From Nephrocerus scutellatus (lineage: Eukaryota; Arthropoda; Insecta; Diptera; Pipunculidae): a DNA stretch of 64,000 nucleotides. The translations under genes and the position numbers were made by a program. The notes below the pieces were generated by a model. That model was not told the origin of the DNA. It worked only from the letters and a program-made list of their open reading frames with translations, and made no database searches. Shown here one piece after another: positions 41,370 to 51,102 of this stretch. How positions within the stretch are numbered: position 1 is the stretch's first letter; the number at the start of each line of letters is the position of its first letter. The stretch is from NCBI GenBank assembly GCA_947095585.1, contig OX352761.1, positions 50,828,019-50,892,018 of the forward strand, read 5' to 3'.

Positions 41370-41825
41370 AGTTAAAACATTAATATAACGAAATAAATAA
41401 ATCACACATTTTATGTGACATCTCCTAGAAGAGGTATATTCCTTGTGTGGGAATTTCAAGTGGAAAAACGACCCGACACTCTCTCAACCACACAGGCACC
41501 AACATATGGTGAAACATAAAAGTAATACGACACCAAGGGATGGACATTCATTTGGTAACTATCCATTCCCGTTGATCCACAACTGCAATCGATAAAACCG
41601 AATTATTAGTTTAAGTATATATAGATTAAGAAATTGTTAAGTAACTCAGTCTTGATTTTGTCAACAACACCGAGCAGATCGGCTCATTAGAAAAAATGAA
41701 GTTTTAATATTTAAAAAAATTTTAAATTTCTTTTCCTTCTTTTTTTTAAATTTTATATTTAAAGTTATTGCCAAGGGAATAATCCCTGAATGACTTGCGC
41801 CACGGCAATAAGGAACAATTTAACT
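41370..41825 (+). repeat. LTR C of errantivirus-like cluster
   Basis: Starts AGTTAAAACATTAATATAAC and ends GGAACAATTTAAC. It is near-identical to LTR B in the middle, but has an extra internal segment (CATTCATTTGGTAACTATCC near 41547) and about 65 bp inserted near 41740-41808. The true 3' terminus of the cluster. Confidence 0.85.
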
Positions 41826-42028
41826 CGTTGCAATCCATAAATATTTCTGGGAACTGTTTAACACCCAAGAATATTAAGCTTAGAAATAAGTCAGATATGT
41901 ATATAATCGATAATCGAAAAAAAAAGTTCAGTTGGTAATCAGTATTCAAAAAGCTCCTTTTCTAAAACCTTAACTCGTGTGATGGGTTGGAATTTTTGTT
42001 ATGCATATAAAGTTTGTACCTGAAAAAC
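41826..42028. other. Flank of LTR C, no feature seen
   Basis: AT-rich sequence without recognisable coding or repeat content. No target duplication partner for the cluster could be matched, because the left end of the cluster is lost. Confidence 0.4.
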
Positions 42029-42275
42029 TAATATGTTTTTTTTTAAAAAAATCTGGCGCAGATTGATTTTTTGGTTGTCAAGTTGTTCGTACCCATCTAC
42101 GGTAGATCGGATTTCCCCTCTAACTGATATTGATATTTTGGGAGATTTACACCTCTTTTCATTAACTGCAACAACAACACATGTAACAAAACAATGTAAA
42201 CAAAAGGTTCTCGGCTTTCGTGTTCGTTTTTTCGAAAAAAAAAATCTGAGCTCGAGCGCAGATTTCTAAAACAAA
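42029..42275. mobile_element. MITE, degraded copy
   Basis: Interior matches the MITE at 45519-45792: GGTTGTCAAGTTGTTCGT, TTGATATTTTGGGAGATTTA, CAACAACAACACATG and GTAAACAAAAGG. The ends, AAAAATCTGGCGCAG and GAGCGCAGATTTCT, are shorter and diverged inverted repeats. No coding capacity. Confidence 0.8.
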
Positions 42276-42609
42276 AAAAAAATACGAAATAAGTTTTTTT
42301 TACATTTACTTGTTTTGATTGTTTATTTTTTCTTCTTTTTTCTCCTCCTTTTCCTTAACGACCACGTTGTTCTAAGCATATAGCCGAGCATTATAAGGGT
42401 GCGAACCCTTTTAAGCGTGCGCGAATTATAAAAAAAAAAGTTGTTTGTTTGTTTGTTTTTTGCTTGTTTGTTGGTTTGTTTGTTTGCTTGTTTACTTGTT
42501 TGCTTGTTTGCTTGTTTGCTTGTTTGTTTGTTTGTTTGTTGGTTTGTTTGTTGGTTTGTACGTATAAATCGGGACAATGACGATTGATGCTGTTGTTAAC
42601 TTATCTTTC
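42276..42609. repeat. TTTG microsatellite and T-rich flank
   Basis: An imperfect (GTTT)n run with GCTT and GGTT variants spans 42441-42559. The preceding sequence is T-rich with a CCTCCTTTTCC stretch. It has no coding meaning; the Lys/Gln/Thr-rich translation on minus is an artefact. Confidence 0.9.
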
Positions 42610-43025
42610 GGTGTTGAATAGATTCTCCTGATCTTCGCCTCACTTCCAATATTTTCCCTTTTTAAGCAAGTTTGTTAGAGGTTGGACTTTCGCGGTAAAA
42701 TCAGAAATAAAACGCCGATACCAAGATGCTCTGCCCAAGAAACGTCGTATCACTCTTATATTGGTTGAAGCCGATATCTTTCGAATGGCAGCGGTTTTGC
42801 TTAAGTCGTTGTGGATTGTTCTGTCACTAACAACATGTCCACCATATTTAAAAAATCGCACTTTTCTACGTTTAACCTGAATCTTCCGGCCCTCAGTCAC
42901 TGGAGTACTTTTCGCAAGTAATTCATGTCATTTTGCAGTGTACTTTCAGTTACAATTATATCGTCAAGGTACGCAAAGGCATAAGGCTCCATTTCGGGTC
43001 TTATTACTTGGTCCATTTTTTTTAT
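42610..43025 (-). pseudogene. Gypsy-type RT fragment
   Basis: Minus strand reads PYAFAYLDDIIV (YLDD intact, about 42958-42985), a short broken stretch, then KVRFFKYGGHVVSDRTIHND and IRRFLGRASWYRRFISDFTA, ending PLTNLLKKGKYWK. This is RT palm to connection. It follows an integrase end on the same strand, which is the wrong order for a single element. Confidence 0.9.
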
Positions 43026-43029
43026 AATG

Positions 43030-43440
43030 TACACACGCTAAAGGGGTTTGCACCTTATAATGCTTAGCACAGCGTGGGCGTTAGAAAATTAGGAAGAAAA
43101 AAAGATGAGATGTCTATGCACGTGTGTCTTAAACGACTGCAGATCATACAAATGCGGAAACACAGAAAACTCCGCTTCACATCATCATATTTTGTTAATC
43201 TTTCGATGTGTACAACTTTCATTTTATATCTGGGGCTTTGTTGAATGGGATATACTACATCATTAATCCTCTTGATGATCTTGTAAGGGCCTTCCCAACT
43301 TTGCTGTAATTTCGATTTACAGCTTGAACATTCATCTTCCACCTTGTTCGATCAGCTCCCTTTGCAAGTTGCTCAATTAATCGAGCTACACCTCGTATCG
43401 ATGGATTTTCTCTCAACTTGTTCACTGCGGTCCTCTTCTA
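43030..43440 (-). pseudogene. Gypsy-type integrase C-terminus
   Basis: Minus strand: KLQQSWEGPYKIIKRINDVV, then YPIQQSPRYKMKVVHIERLT. This is the SH3/GPY-like integrase tail that contacts DNA. An upstream segment in another frame (NKLRENPSIRGVARLIEQL) may be part of the same domain. Surrounded by fragments. Confidence 0.85.
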
Positions 43441-44050
43441 GCAGCGCATTTCTCATAGGTTAGGCACCAGTTTTCAACATATCTGCGGCAAATGACCCAA
43501 AGGAATTGATTTCCTACTTTATCTAGTGTTTTGTTGTCTGATGTTCCACTGTCAGTTATGTGAATAACCTCGTTCACCCAATTCGTTGGTAGCACTATCC
43601 TTGATGTGGTTCTCTCATCATCGGCAGATTACCATTGTCCTACCAGCAGTCGATCTTACATTTTTAATGAGTTTTATCGAGTCCGGTAACTTTTTGTTGT
43701 ACGACTTGCTGTTGCATTCTCGTGCCACTGGGGTCTTCCTCCTGGCTCCATCCATTGAAATATTAGAGCAATTAAATCATTGCGTGCTTGTTTTTCTCTT
43801 AGCTGCTCTTTTGCGTAACGATCTTCAAACTGGACCGAAACTTGTAAAACAACTGAGTGCTTCTTGTTTTCTCGTCTTCTAATGTGTTTGTACTGGAGGA
43901 GATAAGACTTTTTGAATGGGCCATCCTTGTTATTGTCGGTAATTTGGATCGTTACCTTACGGCATCTTAACACTTGTTTCTTCAAATGAAGTGACATTTG
44001 GTGCGCCATCAAAAAATCTAGACCCAATATCCTTCACACGGGAAACAATA
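43441..44050 (-). pseudogene. Gypsy-type protease to pre-integrase fragment
   Basis: The minus-strand frame 43674-44027 begins GLDFLMAHQMSLHLKKQVLR, the region just after a retropepsin active site. It continues without RT into ARNDLIALIFQWMEPGGRPQ, which normally precedes the pre-integrase zinc domain. RT and RNase H have therefore been deleted in frame. 43441-43673 is decayed. Confidence 0.78.
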
Positions 44051-44229
44051 AACCGATGTCTAAATATTATTCCCTCCAAACACTTAGGAAACGGTTTAGG
44101 AAAGAACAAGTAGGCGATGGTTCAATGTTTCTAATATTAAAATGAATAGAGCAAGGAGCAAGTATATGTGCCAACAAAACCGTCTGTGAAATGGCCAAGT
44201 AGGTAACGAGTAGACTTTGCTCGACCAAA
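44051..44229. other. No recognisable feature
   Basis: Noncoding sequence between Gypsy fragments and an RT linker remnant. Nothing to support a call. Confidence 0.4.
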
Positions 44230-44520
44230 ACAACTGGTGAAAAGTATAGAAAGTTCCCTACATATTTTGGATGAGGGCCAATACAATCGATGGCAGGAGT
44301 ATTTTGCTACGGTTTATACAACCGTGTATTTTCCGACGATATGCAACCAACATCAGCTTAGCTGTCCAGAATCCTCAATTCACGAATACGTACGCACCAC
44401 AATTCCATGTATAAATTAAATTATGGCTCCCATTACTGCACTCAAGAATTTCGTTAAAAGCATGCCCAAATTTTCCACCGAGCCATCTTGTCAGCGTTAT
44501 CAAACAACTGGTACAGATCA
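44230..44520 (+). pseudogene. Non-LTR RT linker remnant
   Basis: Reads SSLHILDEGQYNRWQEYFAT, then after damage a stretch ending ITALKNFVKSMPKFSTEPSC. The LL-D-E-QY-RWQEYF pattern matches the linker before RT in the elements at 8811-9460 and 37773-38201. Heavily decayed; low-certainty relative. Confidence 0.6.
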
Positions 44521-44794
44521 CCTAAAATAACAAATAACAGCGAATCAACATAACATCATGGAAACAGCTTTACCTAAATTCATTACCCTTTTAAAACTCT
44601 TAAAAATTTTCCAGAAAGTAAATGCGCCAACCCACAGATCATCTATATAATCTATAGACAATTTTTGTTATTACATTTTATTTATTAAGCGCTTAATAAT
44701 ATTCAATTTGAAAATTTGAGTGGGAAATATTTACTTCAAAAAGCTTTGAAATTAATTAGTCGTTATCGTTATCCAAGTATTACGGACTGTAACT
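44521..44794. other. AT-rich, no feature seen
   Basis: No coding signal or repeat recognised. Confidence 0.4.
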
Positions 44795-45017
44795 CGAATA
44801 AAACAACCCATAAAATTTTTTCAAGTAAATTCTATAATAAGAGATAGGTATGTGTTTAAAATTTGAATAAAATCGAGCTAATTTTTAAAAAAAATTATAT
44901 GAGCACACCTCCAAAAATTTTACAAAAAATGTTGTCCATCGGAGATACACATGTGTATTAAATTTGAAATAAAACAACCCATAAAAATTAAAATTTTTCA
45001 TCTAAATTCTCTAATCG
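44795..45017 (+). repeat. Satellite-bearing element fragment with end motif twice
   Basis: AAAACAACCCATAAAATTTT with AAGTAAATTCTATAATAAG (44805-44845) starts the stretch. One and a half interior units follow. The same end motif then recurs in direct orientation (AAAACAACCCATAAAAATTA, CATCTAAATTCTCTAAT, 44972-45015). Two tandem truncated starts. Confidence 0.8.
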
Positions 45018-45518
45018 CAGAAATTGATATGGGAGCCCCTGGATCCTGGGTCATTTTTTTATAGTAGGAGAAAATCATCGAAAGAGACATTTGAGATGTC
45101 AACTTTGAAAATGCTCAGATCATTTTATTCTGAGCATTTAGAGCCCCTCATACTCTGAGCAAATAAGAAACACGAGCATTTTCCTTGAGAACTCTTTGAC
45201 TGCTCTGAACTAATTTATGAAAACGCGAAATGACAGAATATTGTAAAAACTTGTTGTTCTATCTGTAAGTTGATATCGACAACAAAAAACGACATCAATA
45301 AAAATACAATTCAGTAAATAAGTAAGTAAGCTGAATTAAGCTTTCATTTGCTTGGTTAATTTGTGGGTGAGCTTAGATTTCTCTCTCGTGGTTTCAGTTT
45401 AACGTTACATTTGCGATCTGTGCCCGGTGTACGGTTTGATTTTATGTACCTTTGTTTTGTAACCGATAATTGCTACCCGTCGGCAATCGGGTACATCGGG
45501 CACTCACCTCGTTCACTT
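45018..45518. other. Unassigned noncoding stretch
   Basis: Contains a short inverted motif, AAATGCTCAGATCATTTTAT then TCTGAGCATTT (about 45108-45141), and further CTCTGAGCA repeats. No coding signal. Its identity is unknown. Confidence 0.5.
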
Positions 45519-45792
45519 ATGTTAAATTTTTTTTCGTAAAACTCTGCCCCAGTTTTTTTTTCTTTTGGCTGTCAAGTTGTTCGTTTCTCCTTCAAAACGA
45601 CTCTACCGTAGAGCTAAAACAGCTCTTGATATTTTGGGAGATTTACCCCTCTTTATACTAGCACAACAACAACACATGCAACAACAAAATGTAAACAAAA
45701 GATTTTCGCCTTTCGTGTTCGATTTCCTTTTTGAAAAGTTCTGCGGTCGAGCGCGATTCTGGGGCAGAGTTTTACGAAAAACAAATTAACAT
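45519..45792. mobile_element. MITE with long terminal inverted repeats
   Basis: The left end, ATGTTAAATTTTTTTTCGTA then AAACTCTGCCCCAG, and the right end, CTGGGGCAGAGTTTTACG then AAAAACAAATTAACAT, form inverted repeats of about 34 bp with few mismatches. 274 bp, noncoding, CA-rich interior. A related degraded copy lies at 42029-42275. Superfamily unassigned; no clear target duplication was resolved. Confidence 0.88.
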
Positions 45793-45947
45793 TAGAAAAC
45801 TCTGTCTCTTTAAAAGCTATCCTATGGGTATGAATTCGGATACGGTTTGTGCAATTGCAAAGAGACATTAGTAAACAAAATACATACATACTACCTTAAG
45901 ATAAAATGGAATGTTCATAATCGATTCGACTTTTATAATTTATACTA
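45793..45947. other. Flank between MITE and mariner-like element
   Basis: Nothing recognisable. It ends in TA, the target of the next element. Confidence 0.4.
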
Positions 45948-46893
45948 AAGGGTGATCAATTTAGAGGTATCGGAATTTAAATTGAAATAAAATAACGAAA
46001 ATTCACATTGATTGGGCAATCTTTATTATTTTTGTTTAGAACCATTCATGACATTTATTTTTTAGCGATAATCCCTTTCAAATGTTGGCCGCAACTGCGC
46101 GCTAATTCGGCCATAAGTAAACACCAATTTTGAATGACTCGCTCGAGGACTTCGGTCGGTATCTCGCGAATAACTTGAGTAATGTTGGCTTCCAATGCCT
46201 CAATCGTAGCTGGTTTATCCACAAAACATTTAAACTTTACATACCCTTACAAAAAAAAAGTCCAAAGGTGTGATAACACACGATATTGGTGGCCAATCCA
46301 CCGGTCCGAAACGAGAGATCAATTGCTCACCGAAACGAGGACGCAGTAAATCCATTATGTCACGGGCTGTATGGGATGTAACGCCGTCTTGTTGGAACCA
46401 AATGTCGTGGAGATTACGGGCTTCGATCTACGGCATCAAAAAGTCATTTATCATGGCGCGATAGCGTTTGCCATTCACTGTTACATTGGCGCCAGCCTCT
46501 TCTTTGAAGAAATATGGGCCGATGATTCCTCCAGACTATAGGCCGGACTAAACGGTAGTTTTCAATGGATGTAATGGCAGTTAGTGAATGGCTTCGGGTT
46601 GCTCTTCAGCCCAAATATGGCAATTTGGCTTATAGACGACGCCATTAAGCCAAAAATGGGCCACATCGCTGAACACCATAAGTTGGCCCGAGCGCGCGAT
46701 GAACACTTTTCACAGAGCGTCGATTTTCGTAATACAATTGTACGATTTGTAAACGTTGATTTGAGGCGTTAGTCTTTCCATGATAAAATGTCAATGAATA
46801 CTGAATAAAATTATGTATTTAGTTTGACAGTAGTCACGCGTGACATGTCAAAAAAATCCTATTGGAAAAAGTACCTCCAATCTGATCACCCTT
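45948..46893 (-). mobile_element. mariner-like element, decayed
   Basis: TA-flanked (45946-45947, 46894-46895). Termini are AAGGGTGATCAATTTAGAGG and, from the other side, AAGGGTGATCAGATTGGAGG. Minus-strand translation shows fragments such as VDWPPISC followed by a TPLDFF-like DDE motif, plus IIGPYFFK-like sequence near 46500. Stops and frameshifts throughout. At 946 bp it has lost about 400 bp, mostly the N-terminal coding part. Same broad family as 20108-21436. Confidence 0.93.
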
Positions 46894-46895
46894 TA

Positions 46896-47094
46896 TTACG
46901 CACATTCATGGCATCTTTGTGAAATGGCAATAATAATGATTGTGTAAGTCGGAGTAATGTATATTGATGCTTGAGAAATGATGTGAAACCTAAATTTTTT
47001 GTTTTCGTTCATTATTAGAAATAATGACATTATTAAAACTGTGTAAGTGCCGAGTTAAAAATATGGCGACGCAAACTCGTAGTGCTTCCATGAA
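46896..47094. other. No feature seen
   Basis: AT-rich; no supported feature. Confidence 0.4.
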
Positions 47095-47385
47095 CAGGCA
47101 GAATAGGGCGACCGCCACGGGCAAGTGAAGTTAATATAGAGAATTTTAAAATCGGGTTAATTTTTTTAAAAAAAATTTATGGGGCCCCACGAACCCGGGT
47201 CTCGGGGTCTACAAAATTTTTACAAAATCGTTGTCCATCAGAGATACACATGTGTATAAAATTAAAAGAAAATCGGGCTAATTTTTAAAAATTTTATATG
47301 GGCATGGGTTTAAAATTGATCGCAAGATTCCACGACTGCGGACCGACCGACATCACGGTCAAGTGAAGTGAATATAAAGAATTTA
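47095..47385 (+). repeat. Satellite-bearing element, two end motifs and one to two units
   Basis: GACCGCCACGGGCAAGTGAA and GTTAATATAGAGAATTTTAA form one GACC-side end. It is followed by units with GGGGCCCCACGAACCCGGGT and GAGATACACATGTGTATAAA. It then runs GATCGCAAGATTCCACGACT, GACCGACCGACATCACGG and AAGTGAAGTGAATATAAAGA, a second copy of the same end. Confidence 0.85.
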
Positions 47386-47624
47386 AAAAAGTAGACCTTT
47401 GCGATAGATAATTTTGTGCACCTATACATGGTTCAATGTTCAACTACAAAATTGAAACATATTCGTCTCCACTAGTGTATTGTGACTCACAATAGATTAA
47501 AATTTGGTTTCCTAAAAAGTATCTTAGAATATATTGGTATATTGTATATGTTATACTATTTACAAATTTCTCATTGAAAGCTTAGGACAGAAATAATTGT
47601 TACATAATTTTTTTCATGTTTTAG
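47386..47624 (+). other. Intron sequence upstream of CBM14-gene exon
   Basis: AT-rich, ending in a pyrimidine-rich tract and TTTTTTTCATGTTTTAG, a good splice acceptor (AG at 47623-47624). No coding content. Confidence 0.6.
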
Positions 47625-47873
47625 CCAGCAGAAAAATATCTAATTTCCCGATCAACGGTAAACTCAGAAAGTGTTATGAAGAGGGCCTCTGATCATAACT
47701 CGCAGCTGACTCTTATGACTGACGCCTCATCTTTACCTTTGGGAGTTCCTGTTTTTCGTCCAATTCCTCAATTTGCAGAGAGTACAGCTGAACGAAGAAA
47801 GTATGCCACTGTAAATAAAATTCCTGTCAAAGCTGCGAATAAAACAACAATTAAAAAACTGTCAGGGGAAAAG
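47625..47873 (+). CDS. CBM14-type gene, internal exon 1 seen
   Basis: Open from the acceptor at 47624 to the donor AAG|GTAAAT at 47874, phase 0 at both ends, 83 codons. The encoded segment (PAEKYLISRSTVNSESVMKR, then PLGVPVFRPIPQFAEST and KYATVNKIPVKAANKTT) is hydrophilic linker without a recognised domain. Upstream exons with the signal peptide are not in this window or were not recognised. The 55-bp intron that follows is typical of insect genes. An in-frame ATG at 47676 exists, but the open frame extends upstream of it. Confidence 0.75.
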
Positions 47874-47928
47874 GTAAATTCATTATCACTTAATCATAAA
47901 TTAAATTATTTATATCGTCTATTTTCAG

Positions 47929-48309
47929 GACAATAACGCAAACAATTATTTGGCAAACATGTCAGTAAATTTTATACCCATGTTTCAAGAAGTGCCTTTG
48001 TCAATATCAAGAATCTCATCTGAAAATACAGTGGATGATTATAAAATTCCTCAAGATTATTCTGTAAGAAATTATGCCACTGCAAATTCTGTAAACCATA
48101 CCGTTGAAGAAGCTACGTCTGTTGCGAAAGTCAATTTTGAAGCAGTAAAGCATGCAACTAATACTAGAGAAAAAGATTTGAAGGCACATCTAAAACCAAC
48201 TCAAGCATTGAACCCAAAAAAAATACTTTCAACTGGCGATGAATATTCCTCACCTCTGACATTACAAGAAAAAGATGAAAATACATACCTCGATAATAAT
48301 GTGTCCAAA
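47929..48309 (+). CDS. CBM14-type gene, internal exon 2 seen
   Basis: Acceptor TCTATTTTCAG at 47928, donor AAA|GTAAGA at 48310, phase 0 at both ends, 127 codons. The protein is a low-complexity Ser/Thr/Asn-rich linker (VNFIPMFQEVPLSISRISSE, YATANSVNHTVEEATSVAKV). It contains YATAN, echoing YATVN of the previous exon. No stop. The next exon lies 2.6 kb downstream beyond transposons. Confidence 0.77.
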
Positions 48310-48408
48310 GTAAGATTGTTTTTTTTAATATGCACTTTAATTCGGATTAATATTTAGGTCATACCCTACAAACTATTAATTAGTGAGGCATAGGAAGTTT
48401 TTTCCAAA
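48310..48408 (+). other. Start of large intron
   Basis: Begins GTAAGATTG and is followed by noncoding sequence up to the LTR at 48409. Confidence 0.6.
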
Positions 48409-49022
48409 TGTTATCACGTGGCGCGACTTTTCTCGAGAGGTCAATGTCACGGGCGTCACAGAGTATGTTTTTTGCATCTGAAATAAATATGCACTAAATA
48501 AATAATAAATATATATTGTAAATCAGTTATGCGAGTGTTGTGTTCAACATGTCTTATTATGTCTTACTCTGCTATCGCTTTATAAATACCCTTATCATGT
48601 TTCACTCTGCTATCGCTTCGTTTTTTATCTACATAAATAACTTTATCTTAATGATAAAAGCTGGCACTATTATATTAATTGCTTGCTTTTATGTTCATTG
48701 GCATTGTGCGGGAACCAAAAACCACTACAGGGAACTTTTAGCCACTATCTGTATAGTGTGTTCTTATCTTGTGAAAAACCTAACCGATGTTTCGGGGTTA
48801 CACAATCCTTATCACTTGCCACCTAATAGAACAACAACCAACTTGTTCTATTAGCGGTAAAGCGGTACTCTAGACAAGTCGCAGCCAGTGGGCTTGTCAT
48901 AGAGATTAAAAATTTAATAAAGAAAATTATTTAAAAAAAAAAAGGGTTTCATTTTCTCTTCACCGCCTGAAAAGCAGAAAGCTCGGAACTATGACGCAAC
49001 ACGAGAAATCGCTAGAATTACA
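48409..49022 (+). repeat. Probable single LTR in intron
   Basis: Starts TGTTATCACGTGGCGCGACT and ends GCTAGAATTACA. Inside are a TATA-like CTTTATAAATACC and a polyadenylation signal, TTTAATAAAG. It is followed by ACAATGGCGACGAAGATAAA, similar to the primer region of the mag-like element. No second LTR or coding region was found, so it is a truncated or solo LTR. A repeated phrase, ATGTCTTA...CTGCTATCGCTT / ATGTTTCACTCTGCTATCGC, lies inside. Confidence 0.65.
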
Positions 49023-49134
49023 ACAATGGCGACGAAGATAAAGCAAATTTAACTTAGCTATTACTTTCAGGAAAAAGTAAAAGATTAAATTTTGACAACG
49101 GAACATAAAATAAATAAAATCAAAAAATAAAATC
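49023..49134 (+). other. Short internal remnant after LTR
   Basis: Noncoding; starts with the probable primer site and ends where antisense Jockey coding sequence begins. No gene. Confidence 0.5.
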
Positions 49135-49835
49135 TCAATTCCATTATTCTCCAGATTTCTACATGCCGCTGGAATTTGTAGTCCAGCTTCGACTTCTGAT
49201 CTAAATCAGTTCCAGTTTATTTTTGTAAAGTTGATGTGTAGTTCATGTGTTGGGGTAACTTGCACAATTCGCTGATTCAACCTCACTCGAAGCTCTATGG
49301 CCAAATGATCCGAATCACTATCATGTGCAAAACAGCGATAATTCCTTAATTCTGGCAGTACGTTGACGAAATTTGTCGTTGCCAAGAAGAAATCCAGCGT
49401 GGATGGTGTCTGAGGATATGTCTTCCGGGGCTGTGAAACAACAGCCATGGTATGCTGCTGAGGGTTTGAATCCAGCCAATCTGCAATGGCATTTCCTTGA
49501 TTGTTGCACACTTCATCTTGCCATCGGGTGTCCTTAGCGTTAAAATCCCCTCCAACCACACATTATGTGTGCCCAGAGGAGATGCCGCAGACAGTTTGCA
49601 GATCCCGTTGAATGTTTTCCCTCGTTGCATTTCAGTGATTGTACACTGATATTACCAACAAGGTCCCAACCTCGTTGACTTTGATGCTGACAGCTGTTGC
49701 TTCCATGCTACGCAAACCACTGATTTGCACCTTTTCGCCCACCATATTGTTCCTGATAAGGACCGTCGTCCCAGAGCAATCACTGCTTTTGTCGACCCTG
49801 TGGATGTTGTATCCGTCTGGACTGAATTGGTTTTT

Positions 49836-50272
49836 AAATTCTCTATATTAACTTCACTTGCCCGTGGCTGGCCGGTTGGCCGGTTGGCTGGCTGGCTGGC
49901 TGGCTGGCTGGCCAAATCTTGTGATCAATTTTTAACCCACTTCCTACGGCCCGAATTTTGCACACATGTATATCTCCCAAGACAACACTTTCTATTAAAA
50001 TTTGAGGCCCCCCGGGCCACGGGGTCGGGGGCTCTCATACAAATATTTTACAAAATTTACCCGATTTAAATTTTGTACACATGTGTGTCTTAGATGGAAA
50101 ACACTTTTTGTAAAAATTTGGAGCGATCGGCCCCTTGGGGACCCCAATATACAATTTTTAAATATCGCTATATCGCATCAGATCACGGCAAAGTCTAAGC
50201 TCTGTGCTTTGTGAGCAGCGCTGTTCGCTGCCGTTGCGTCATTTGTGAATGATTTTGCCACAAAACGAGCAC

Positions 50273-50303
<31 letters not shown>

Positions 50304-50358
50304 ATCCCCGATTAGAGAATTTACAAGAAAAATTTTAATTTTTATGGGTTGTTTTTTT
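49836..50358 (-). mobile_element. Satellite-bearing element inserted in Jockey coding sequence
   Basis: Left end: TTTAAATTCTCTATATTAAC, then TTCACTTGCCCGTGGCTGG with a (CTGG)n run (49867-49913) and GATCAATTTTTAACCCACTT. The interior has about two units (CACACATGTATATCTCCC, GGCCACGGGGTCGG, CTTTTTGTAAAAATTTGGAG). A (GT)n run lies at 50276-50303. Right end: GATTAGAGAATTTACAAG, then AAAAATTTTAATTTTTATGG and GTTGTTTTTTT. Flanking Jockey sequence becomes continuous when it is removed, so its limits are known to within a short T/A run. Confidence 0.88.
50276..50303. repeat. (GT)14 microsatellite
   Basis: Perfect dinucleotide run inside the satellite-bearing element, just before its right end. Confidence 0.97.
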
Positions 50359-50740
50359 CCCTGTGAGATTAGTTTTCTGTAAAAGAAGAATGTCAGGTTT
50401 ATTAGTTTTAATAAATAATTTTAGTGTGATACGCCTAGCTAACGAATAAATAGAGTTCACATTATATGAGAATATACTTATACAAATAAGTCGAGCCAAA
50501 ACGGTTGTTTTGGACCTGTCATCAAGACTGCTTAATTAGCAGGCACGACTTCTTTTGCTTTCTGAAAAATTGTGAAAAGGTCTGCTCCAAATAGCCTTTC
50601 CGTATCGCCAAAGATATTGGATTTTCCAGTAGATGGTGCCAGTTTTGGAGCTTGCTTACTTACTGATTTTTGCTTGTTTGGATGGTTGGTGGTGTTTTGT
50701 TGATTGTTGCTGGCTTGTTACGATTACGTCCATTCAACTC

Positions 50741-50946
50741 CAACTTGAATATTGCGTAACATTGTTGCAATATGATTCGTATGTAAGCTCATGAATTCTA
50801 TTTTCTTTTCGCGCATTTAACTTGTATTCTTGGATAGGTCAGTAAGAAGTTGTAGTACGTACAATAAAACCTTGTTAGTTTTGTAATAACAAATTTAAAA
50901 TATTTTAATGCATTTTTTAAACGTTTTTTTTTAATTTTATACTTAG
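50741..50946. other. End of large intron
   Basis: AT-rich, ending TTTTTTTTAATTTTATACTTAG, a plausible splice acceptor before 50947. No further element recognised. Confidence 0.6.
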
Positions 50947-51102
50947 GTAATGAATGCTCCAAAAGAATACTATCCTGCTGGATATGATAAAAATTATGAT
51001 GACAACTTCAGATCAAAAGTAGTATTGCCTTCAACAACTTTCACATGTGAAAAACAGAAACATTTTCCAGGATTATATGCAGATATGGGACTTGGTTGCA
51101 TG
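50947..51102 (+). CDS. CBM14-type gene, exon with start of chitin-binding domain
   Basis: Acceptor ATACTTAG at 50946, donor ATG|GTAACT at 51103, phase 0 at both ends, 52 codons. It reads APKEYYPAGYDKNYDDNFR, then FTCEKQKHFPGLYADMGLGC. The Cys, the aromatic PGLYAD motif and the next Cys match the first part of a CBM14 (peritrophin-A) chitin-binding domain, which needs about four more Cys residues. Those must be in a later exon that I did not find. Predicted role: extracellular cuticle or peritrophic matrix protein that binds chitin. If no downstream exon exists, it is a pseudogene fragment. Confidence 0.78.

Larger units (their letters stand above)
49135..50740 (-). mobile_element. Jockey-type non-LTR retrotransposon, 3'-truncated, in intron
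   Basis: On minus: the end of ORF1 (about 50520-50740, a KKSCLLI-like terminus), the start of ORF2 (YNVNSIYSLARRITLKLFIK-like reading near 50370-50470) and the endonuclease (SGTTVLIRNNMV, STMEATAVSIKV-like, LVISVYNH in broken frames; GGDFNAKDTRWQDEVCNNQG and DSDSDHLAIELRVRL at 49206-49559). Sequence continues to about 49135 and stops well before RT. The endonuclease has GDFNAK and SDH motifs intact. A satellite-bearing element splits it at 49836-50358. Antisense to the host gene. Confidence 0.9.

Noticed and set aside
42323..42577. Lys/Gln/Thr-rich minus-strand reading frame
   Set aside because: It is only the translation of the TTTG microsatellite and a T-rich flank.
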